A DNA stretch of 19,952 nucleotides from an uncultured Pseudomonadota bacterium (GTDB taxonomy: Bacteria > Desulfobacterota_B > Binatia > UBA9968): contig CAMLCX010000024.1 in assembly GCA_946478635.1 (NCBI GenBank), forward strand, positions 1 through 19,952, given 5' to 3'. Below are positions 14,329 to 19,952 of this stretch, piece after piece (position 1 is the first letter of the stretch; the number at the start of each line of letters is the position of its first letter). Position numbers and translations under genes: made by a program. The notes beneath the pieces are model-generated. The model was not told where the DNA came from. It saw only the letters and a program-made list of their open reading frames with translations, and did not search any database.

Positions 14329-15294
14329 CTAAGAATGCGCGTCGGTATTGATAAACAGCTCGTCCAAGGTCATCTTGCGTCCAATCAGTCCTTGTTCCTG
14401 GGAATACTGCATCAGACTGGACAGGGATTTTTGATTGATTTCGCCGAGACCATAAACCCAGGGATCAGTACCGAGAAGCTCTTCCTGCTCTTCCAAAAAA
14501 TGTCGGAACCACGCCAGGGGTACGATGCGCGGGTTTTCCATCCGCTTATAGGCCGCCTTCTTCGACTCTTCGAACGCACGCATCAGATTGATCGGCACCC
14601 AGGGATACTTGTCAACGATTTCCTGCCTGATCGCAGTGGTGTGCATGATCGGGAAAATGCCGGTGCGCTTGAAGTAGTCGATCTCCAGATCGCGATAATT
14701 GGGAAATAGTCGGGTCACCCTCTTATCCTTGTCGAGCACCGGCTGGATGACTTCCGGGTGTATGAGCGCGTCGAGCTCGCCCTCGACGAGCATTTTTTCG
14801 ACGCTCTTGCCCGGCGCGATGCGTTGAATTTTGAGATCCTGCGGCGGTGTCCAATCGACTTCTTCCTCATCCTGCTTGTACCAGTTGATACTGCGGTGCG
14901 GCAGGCCGTGCTCGTGCTCTAAGATGCCGCGAATCCACAGGTTTGCGGTTGCTTGAAAATTTCTGAGGCCGACCTTTTTGCCGATTAGATCCGCGGGTTT
15001 AACGATGCCCTTGGCGGCGTTCAGAAACACAAAACCGTGGCGAAAGCGCCGGTGAAGAAAAACCGGAATCGACACAAAAGGCAGACCGGTGTACTTCGCC
15101 ATTAAGTAATTGGACATGGATAACTCGGCGACATCGAATTCCCGATTACGCAGCATGCGCCAATGCCGAATGTCGGACGTCATGTCGGTCAGCACGGTCA
15201 ATTCGATGCCGTCCGGTTTAACCGTCCCTTCTTTTAAAGCGCGAATGCTTTCATAGTCGCCGGTCGCCAGGGTGAGATGAATTTTCTTGCTCAT
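14329..15294 (-). CDS. 4,5-dihydroxyphthalate decarboxylase-like / PBP2-fold protein
   Basis: The 321-residue protein has the periplasmic-binding-protein fold pattern of the 4,5-dihydroxyphthalate decarboxylase group. The start reads HLTLATGDYESIRALKEG then KPDGIELTVL, with FDVAELSMSNYLMAKY near residue 55, PADLIGKKVGLRNFQ near 100-115, and VEGELDALIHPEV near 170. There is no signal peptide: the N-terminus MSKKIHLTLA runs directly into the first strand. This suggests a cytoplasmic enzyme rather than a transport receptor. No permease or ATPase gene accompanies it. The downstream SDR-like gene is 12 nt away, suggesting a shared catabolic pathway for an aromatic acid or related compound. Decarboxylase activity is inferred only. 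Confidence 0.8.
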   Translation of the reverse strand: MSKKIHLTLATGDYESIRALKEGTVKPDGIELTVLTDMTSDIRHWRMLRNREFDVAELSMSNYLMAKYTGLPFVSIPVFLHRRFRHGFVFLNAAKGIVKPADLIGKKVGLRNFQATANLWIRGILEHEHGLPHRSINWYKQDEEEVDWTPPQDLKIQRIAPGKSVEKMLVEGELDALIHPEVIQPVLDKDKRVTRLFPNYRDLEIDYFKRTGIFPIMHTTAIRQEIVDKYPWVPINLMRAFEESKKAAYKRMENPRIVPLAWFRHFLEEQEELLGTDPWVYGLGEINQKSLSSLMQYSQEQGLIGRKMTLDELFINTDAHS

Positions 15295-15351
15295 GGCGCC
15301 TATCTAGCATTTCTCGCCGTGCTTTGCCAAATATTGTGGGCGGCGAATTAA

Positions 15352-15380
15352 TTGACTCGGAGTAACGTCTCTGTTAAGAG
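15352..15380 (+). promoter_or_regulatory. Weak candidate promoter for the NMT1-type binding protein gene
   Basis: TTGACT (15352-15357) and TAAGAG (15375-15380) are spaced 17 nt apart in the 121-bp gap between the divergent DHPD-like and binding-protein genes. The -35 is good and the -10 is poor, so this is tentative. The Shine-Dalgarno sequence AGGAGAG follows before the ATG at 15416. Confidence 0.3.
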
Positions 15381-15415
15381 CCTTTGGGCGCAGAAATTTT
15401 GTAGGAGAGACTTTC

Positions 15416-16378
15416 ATGAATTTGCGATTGCTTCTTTCGATTATCGGTACTTTGTTCGCGGGCTTTACGGCTCAAGCGGCGGCGCAATCACCGGTGCGGA
15501 TCAATTGGACGGCGGTAACAGGCGCTCAAAGCGGCATGTTCATGGCGCAGCAGGAAGGGTTGTTCAAGAAGCACGGGTTGGATGTCGAGTTGATTCATAT
15601 CCAGTCGAGCTCCCGTGGTATTCAAGCGATTCTTGCCGGTGAGATTGCCTTTTCCTTCATGGACGGCGCCAACGCGGCGCAAGCCAATTTGAAGGGAGCA
15701 AACCTGGCCTTGGTTGCAGGCGCGACCAATCGGCAGGTGTTTTCGCTGATGGCGAAGGCCGAATTCAAACGCATTGCCGACCTGAGAGGGAAGAAAATCG
15801 GCATCACCCGGGTTGGCTCTTCCACGCATACCTCAGCGCTCTACGCTCTCGGCTCTGCCGGCTTGAAGACTGCGGATTATCAGCTGCTGCCCTTACTTGA
15901 GGTGCCCAATATTTATACGGCGTTAGTCGCGGGACAGATCGACGCGGGAATCATGTCGCCGCCGACCAATGCGCGCGCCAAGCGGTCCGGGTTCGTTGAG
16001 CTGATGAATGTCGCCAAGGAGGGTCCGGAGTTCGTTTCCGTCGCCGTAGGCACCAGCCGATCCTACATCAAAGCAAACGAAGACATCGTGCGGCGCGTCG
16101 TGCGCGCTTACGCCGAGGGCGTGCAGCTCTTCAAAGCCAATAAACCTGCAGCCCTCAGGATGATTCAACGCCAACTCAAGGTAAGCGACCCCGACATCCA
16201 GGAGGATACGTACAGCCAGTTCCGCGACTACTTGGAGTACCCCCCGTATGTCAGTCGCAAGGGCATGGAAGCGGTTCTCGCCGAGGTCGCGGACAAAGAA
16301 CCGGGTGCAAAAAATGCCAAGGCGGAGGATTTTCTGGATATGCGGTTTGTCGCTGAACTGGACAAGAGCCGGCGATAA
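15416..16378 (+). CDS. ABC transporter substrate-binding protein (NMT1/SsuA-like)
   Basis: The 320-residue exported protein has a signal peptide (about 1-23: MNLRLLLSIIGTLFAGF, cleavage near AQAAA). The mature protein follows the NMT1/THI5-SsuA pattern: GMFMAQQEGLFKKHGLDVEL, then GIQAILAGEIAFSFMDG, ADLRGKKIGITRVGSSTHTSA, and ALVAGQIDAGIMSPP. Such proteins bind sulfonates, nitrate-like ions, thiamine precursors or other small organics for an ABC importer. No permease or ATPase gene is adjacent, so it is an orphan here, as is common in lineages with many such receptors. AGGAGAG lies 6 nt before the ATG. It is divergent from the DHPD-like gene and convergent with lspA. Confidence 0.9.
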   Translation: MNLRLLLSIIGTLFAGFTAQAAAQSPVRINWTAVTGAQSGMFMAQQEGLFKKHGLDVELIHIQSSSRGIQAILAGEIAFSFMDGANAAQANLKGANLALVAGATNRQVFSLMAKAEFKRIADLRGKKIGITRVGSSTHTSALYALGSAGLKTADYQLLPLLEVPNIYTALVAGQIDAGIMSPPTNARAKRSGFVELMNVAKEGPEFVSVAVGTSRSYIKANEDIVRRVVRAYAEGVQLFKANKPAALRMIQRQLKVSDPDIQEDTYSQFRDYLEYPPYVSRKGMEAVLAEVADKEPGAKNAKAEDFLDMRFVAELDKSRR

Positions 16379-16425
16379 ATTGCGGTTTACGCTGGTCACC
16401 CGCGGTTTGTCATGCCGCGGTCGTT

Positions 16426-16923
16426 CTAGCTGCCCGCGAACGGGTCCTCGTCTTTGGCTCTGATCAAGTAGAAGAGCGTAATCGTCACCCCGATCGTAAT
16501 GAAACTGTCGGCGACGTTAAATGCAGGCCAATGGTAGTTGGACCAGTAAGCATCGAGAAAATCGATTACCTCGCCATAGACGATCCGGTCGATGAGATTG
16601 CCGATAGCGCCGCCGAGAATAAATGCGAGAGCCGTGGCGAGTCCGGTGGCGTCTTCGCGCAAGCGTTTTAACATGACAAGAATGAAGCCGATCGCGACGA
16701 TCGAAACGCCGATCAAAAAGGGCCGGCGAAATACTTCATGGCTGCCGGCAAAAATGCCGAACGCAGCGCCGGTATTGCGCACGTAGGTGAAGTTGAACAG
16801 TCCGTCGACAATCGGAATCGAGTGGTGCAGGGGCATCGTGCGGTCGACGATGGCTTTGGTGATCTGATCGACAACGACAATTGCCGCCACCCATCCGCCA
16901 AGGATCTTCCACTTACGGCTCAC
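16426..16923 (-). CDS. lspA: Lipoprotein signal peptidase (signal peptidase II)
   Basis: This inner-membrane aspartyl protease cleaves prolipoprotein signal peptides. From the GTG at 16923 it has 165 residues and four membrane segments, the normal size. Conserved motifs are [18 protein letters not shown] (about 43-60), [19 protein letters not shown] with catalytic D121, and [11 protein letters not shown] with catalytic D139. The GTG overlaps the ileS stop (GTGA). This sets the start: the longer open frame reaching 17061 merely runs inside ileS. The ileS-lspA pairing is conserved in many bacteria. Confidence 0.96.
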   Translation of the reverse strand: MSRKWKILGGWVAAIVVVDQITKAIVDRTMPLHHSIPIVDGLFNFTYVRNTGAAFGIFAGSHEVFRRPFLIGVSIVAIGFILVMLKRLREDATGLATALAFILGGAIGNLIDRIVYGEVIDFLDAYWSNYHWPAFNVADSFITIGVTITLFYLIRAKDEDPFAGS

Positions 16924-19748
16924 GCCGCCGCTCCGGCGTTCAATACCGCCGCGCAACGCGCGCACACCGTCGGGTGGTTTTTGTCCTGGCCAACCTGCGT
17001 GTCGTACTTCCAGCAGCGCTCGCACTTGGCGCCTTCGGCCTTGCGCACCAGGATCCGGCATTTCAACAGATCCGAGTCGTAGGCCATGCTTGCAGCGCCG
17101 CCGGCATCCTGGAAATCGCTTGTCTGAGAAACGATCAATAAATCCTGCAAGCGCGTGCGATCGCTTTTGAGCAGTTCTGTCAGACTAGAATCTCGGTGGC
17201 CGTTAGATGACAAGAATAAAACCTTGGCATCAAGCGAATGGCCGATGATTCCTGCAGTCCGTGCTTGCTCCAGAGCTTTGAGCACTTCACTGCGCTCGCG
17301 GAAGATCCGGTCCCATTTGTCAATGAGTGGTTGGTCGATCAAGCCGGCATCCGGCTCGGGCATGCGCGAGAGAAAGACGCTTTGCGGGCGACGATCTTTG
17401 TCGGGCATGTAGCCCCAGATCTCTTCAGCGGTAAAAGATACAAGCGGTGCCATCAGGTGCACCAACGTGTCAAGAATCCGATAAAGCGTCGTCTGCGCGG
17501 CGCGGCGCGATTTTGATTTCGTCCCCTCGCAGTAAAGCCGGTCCTTGACGATATCCAAATATTGGGCGCTCAGCTCGACGCTGCAAAAATTGTTGAGCGT
17601 GTGATAGACGGCGTGAAACTCGTAATCGTCGTAGGCCTGCCGGCAGCGGCTGAGCACTGTCTGAGTCCGCTGGAGAATCCAGCGATCCATTTCGTCCAAG
17701 TCTCCGGTCGGCGCTGAATCTCTTTCGGGATCAAAATCATACAGGTTGCTGATCAGGAACCGCGCCGTGTTTCTCAATCGCCGGTAAGCTTCAATCAGCC
17801 GGTTCAGAATCTCGTCCGAGATGCGCACGTCCTCGCGAAAATCTTCCGCGGCGACCCACAGGCGAAGAATCTCTGCGCCTGATTTTTTGATGATTTCCTG
17901 GGGCGCGATGACGTTCCCTAAAGACTTGGACATCTTGCGGCCCTTACCGTCGAGAGTGAAGCCATGCGTCAAAACACTTTCATAGGGAGCACGCCCGCGT
18001 GTTGACAAAGAGGTCAGCAACGCGGTGTGAAACCAACCCCGGTGCTGGTCGCTGCCTTCGAGATAGAGAGCGGCTTTGCCGCCCAAGCGCGGATCGCGCT
18101 CGACGACCGACGCCCAGCTCACGCCGGAGTCGAACCAAACGTCGAGAATATCTTCCTCGCGAGTAAAATCCTTCCCGCCGCACTGGGGACACTTGAAATC
18201 TGCTGGCAGCAATTCCTCCAACGGCCTGATGTACCAAGCATCGGAACCTTCCTTTTCGAAGATGGCGGCGACGTGCTCACACAATGCTTGAGTCAGGACC
18301 GCTTCGTTGCAGCCTTTGCAGTAAACGGCCGGAATCGGCACACCCCAGGAGCGCTGTCGTGAAATACACCAATCGGGCCGGCTCTCGAGCATGCCGCGAA
18401 TCCGATCCTTGCCCCAAGGCGGAATCCAGCCCACCTGATCAATGGCCTCGAGCGCCTTCTGCCGGAGCGCCTTAGTTGTCATTGAAACAAACCACTGTTC
18501 CGTGGCGCGAAAAATTACCGGCTTCTTGCAGCGCCAGCAATGCGGATAACTGTGTGATAGTTTGTCTTCCTTGAGCAAGGCGCCCGCGTCCATCAGTTTT
18601 TGGATGATCCGAGCGTCTGCTTTGAAAACGGACTCGCCTTTGAGATCATCGGCTTCAGCAGTGAATTTGCCTTCTGGATCCACGGGAGCCATGACCGGAA
18701 GGCCATAGCGCATGCCGACTTCATAGTCTTCCTGACCATGACCGGGAGCGATATGCACGGCGCCCGTGCCTTGATCCTGGGTGACGAATTCACCGAGGAT
18801 TACTTTGGCATCACGATCGATCCACGGATGGCGGCAAACGATGCCCTCAAGCTCCGCACCGGTCCAGGCTCCTTCGGTAACCTTATAGTCTCCGGCTTCC
18901 AGCGCCAAAGCTTTCATTACCGCTGCAATCAGCTCTTGATTCAGAATTAATTCGCCTTTGGAGGTTTGAACCAGTCGATAGACGAACTTCGGATGAACAG
19001 CGATGGCCTGGTTGGCCGGCAGCGTCCAGGGCGTTGTGGTCCAAATCACAAAGAACGTTCCGCCATCCGCAGCGATCGGGAACAGTCCTTTTGGATCTTT
19101 AACCGGAAACTTAACGTAGATCGAAGCCGAGGTGTGGTCTTCGTACTCGACTTCAGCTTCGGCAAGCGCCGTGACGCACGACGCGCACCAGTAAACCGGC
19201 TTTTTCTGACGGTAGAGGGCGCCCGACTGGACGATCTTGCCCAGCTCGCGGATTTCTTGCGCTTCATATGCGGGCTCTAACGTCCTGTAAGGATTCTCCC
19301 AGTCGCCGAATACGCCCAATCTTTTAAATTCTTCGCGCTGAATGGAAATATATTTCTCGGCGTATTCCTTACATAGCCGGCGGATCTCGACTTTGCTCAT
19401 GGCGAGCTTCTTCGCTCGCCCAAGGTTTTTTTCGACCTGCAGCTCGATGGGCAGACCATGGCAGTCCCAGCCCGGCACGAACGGCGCCGCATGGCCGGTC
19501 ATCGATCGGTATTTGACGATGACGTCCTTGAGAATTTTGTTCAGCGCATGCCCGATGTGAATGTTGCCGTTTGCGTACGGCGGTCCATCGTGGAGGATAA
19601 ACTTCGGCTGTCGCGCATTCGCCTCAAGAGTTTTAAAGTACGTTCGCCCACGCTGCCAGTTTTCCACCTGCTTGGGCTCGTTCTGCGGCAAGTTTGCCCG
19701 CATAGGAAACGAAGTCTTCGGTAAATTTAATGTATCTTTATAATCCAT
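16920..19748 (-). CDS. ileS: Isoleucyl-tRNA synthetase
   Basis: This class I synthetase charges tRNA-Ile and edits valine. The 942 residues are typical of the bacterial form. The HIGH motif is at 64-67 ([17 protein letters not shown]), KMSKS is at 605-609 ([12 protein letters not shown]), and the editing-domain stretch includes [17 protein letters not shown]. The C-terminal zinc site is C909, C912, C929 and C932 (CERCW and CARC). A second CxxC pair set (VYCKGCNE and KCPQCGG) lies in the middle part before the KMSKS loop. The N-terminus [21 protein letters not shown] is the family start, so the ATG at 19748 is firm. Its stop overlaps the lspA start. Confidence 0.98.
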   Translation of the reverse strand: MDYKDTLNLPKTSFPMRANLPQNEPKQVENWQRGRTYFKTLEANARQPKFILHDGPPYANGNIHIGHALNKILKDVIVKYRSMTGHAAPFVPGWDCHGLPIELQVEKNLGRAKKLAMSKVEIRRLCKEYAEKYISIQREEFKRLGVFGDWENPYRTLEPAYEAQEIRELGKIVQSGALYRQKKPVYWCASCVTALAEAEVEYEDHTSASIYVKFPVKDPKGLFPIAADGGTFFVIWTTTPWTLPANQAIAVHPKFVYRLVQTSKGELILNQELIAAVMKALALEAGDYKVTEGAWTGAELEGIVCRHPWIDRDAKVILGEFVTQDQGTGAVHIAPGHGQEDYEVGMRYGLPVMAPVDPEGKFTAEADDLKGESVFKADARIIQKLMDAGALLKEDKLSHSYPHCWRCKKPVIFRATEQWFVSMTTKALRQKALEAIDQVGWIPPWGKDRIRGMLESRPDWCISRQRSWGVPIPAVYCKGCNEAVLTQALCEHVAAIFEKEGSDAWYIRPLEELLPADFKCPQCGGKDFTREEDILDVWFDSGVSWASVVERDPRLGGKAALYLEGSDQHRGWFHTALLTSLSTRGRAPYESVLTHGFTLDGKGRKMSKSLGNVIAPQEIIKKSGAEILRLWVAAEDFREDVRISDEILNRLIEAYRRLRNTARFLISNLYDFDPERDSAPTGDLDEMDRWILQRTQTVLSRCRQAYDDYEFHAVYHTLNNFCSVELSAQYLDIVKDRLYCEGTKSKSRRAAQTTLYRILDTLVHLMAPLVSFTAEEIWGYMPDKDRRPQSVFLSRMPEPDAGLIDQPLIDKWDRIFRERSEVLKALEQARTAGIIGHSLDAKVLFLSSNGHRDSSLTELLKSDRTRLQDLLIVSQTSDFQDAGGAASMAYDSDLLKCRILVRKAEGAKCERCWKYDTQVGQDKNHPTVCARCAAVLNAGAAA

Positions 19749-19794
19749 AGCACCGTTGAGTTTCAGGAAAGGGGGATATCGAGTTCGATCAGTG

Positions 19795-19952
19795 TTATCG
19801 GTGATGGTTCAACCCGCGCACCATTCGGGATGCGAACATGTCCGCCTTGTTTTCCGCATCCGCCCAAAACACATAATGCCCCATCTCGTGATAGACTGTG
19901 CTGATCCAGCGTCGTTCTGAATTGTACTTCCGACCTTTTTTCCAATTCTCCG
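19795..19952 (-). CDS. C-terminal fragment of an HExxH zinc-peptidase-like protein (partial)
   Basis: A frame open from the right edge to a TAA at 19797-19795 encodes 51 residues including [25 protein letters not shown] is a zinc-protease HExxH motif, and [12 protein letters not shown] about ten residues later fits the glutamate and E..AD.FA pattern of gluzincin/ImmA-like peptidases. The gene enters from beyond the window and ends 46 bp before the ileS start, on the same strand. A different frame is open across 19763-19945, but its translation has no recognisable motif, so the HExxH frame is preferred. The full protein and its partner cannot be seen. Confidence 0.72.
   Translation of the reverse strand, partial: ENWKKGRKYNSERRWISTVYHEMGHYVFWADAENKADMFASRMVRGLNHHR

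Noticed and set aside
16400..16420. Paired CCGCGG sites as a terminator between the binding-protein gene and lspA
   Set aside because: The stem is only 6 bp with a 9-nt loop and no T tract on either side, so it is not convincing.
16924..17061. Longer open frame upstream of lspA
   Set aside because: It overlaps the ileS zinc-finger coding region. LspA length and the GTGA overlap fix the start at 16923.
19763..19945. 60-residue minus-strand frame before ileS
   Set aside because: It has no motif. The alternative frame over the same bases encodes an HExxH zinc-peptidase signature.
1..19952. CRISPR array, transposase, rRNA or tRNA genes
   Set aside because: No regularly spaced repeats, transposase-like ORFs or recognisable RNA gene sequences were found by reading both strands.

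Overview
The window is about 20 kb of moderately GC-rich bacterial chromosome. It carries the dnaA-dnaN locus, ATP synthase Fo genes, hemL and the ileS-lspA pair, together with several catabolic and solute-uptake genes. The organism is probably a deltaproteobacterium-like lineage (Desulfobacterota/Binatota type). That rests on the split Fo cluster atpZ-atpI-atpB-atpE, a c subunit with a cleavable-looking leader, the abundance of periplasmic binding proteins, and a TAXI-type TRAP system. It is an inference from gene content, not from a search. No mobile element, CRISPR array, rRNA or tRNA gene was seen.

Left part (1-5936, plus strand). After the tail of an unidentified gene and a GTTCAA-rich inverted repeat comes an M24 (DddP/Xaa-Pro peptidase-like) metalloenzyme. 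It is followed by a lipoyl-dependent 2-oxoacid dehydrogenase E2, a TAXI TRAP binding protein, its fused permease, and a small Smr-domain protein whose start overlaps the permease stop. This reads as one catabolic/uptake operon. A bidirectional terminator (5953-5986) separates it from the facing atp genes.

Centre (6010-12213). On the minus strand hemL-atpZ-atpI-atpB-atpE are closely packed. They diverge from dnaA-dnaN on the plus strand. The gap upstream of dnaA holds two perfect DnaA boxes arranged as a palindrome. The dnaA-dnaN gap holds a tandem DnaA box pair, a C-rich spacer, DnaA-trio-like triplets and an AT-rich stretch, in the order of the basal unwinding system of Bacillus subtilis. 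The window very likely contains oriC.

Right part (12238-19952, mostly minus strand). There is an isocitrate lyase/PEP mutase-family enzyme and a small unknown protein with a strong ribosome binding site. A short-chain dehydrogenase-like protein without the catalytic tyrosine follows, then a 4,5-dihydroxyphthalate decarboxylase-like protein without a signal peptide. A divergent NMT1/SsuA-type binding protein is on the plus strand. The ileS-lspA pair has overlapping stop and start codons. At the right edge is the C-terminus of an HExxH protein that is easily missed because another frame is open across it.

The genes are mostly familiar. The parts worth a second look are the origin architecture, three enzymes with altered or unexpected active-site or targeting features (M24, SDR, DHPD-like), a repeat element sitting in frame inside the E2 linker, and the HExxH fragment.
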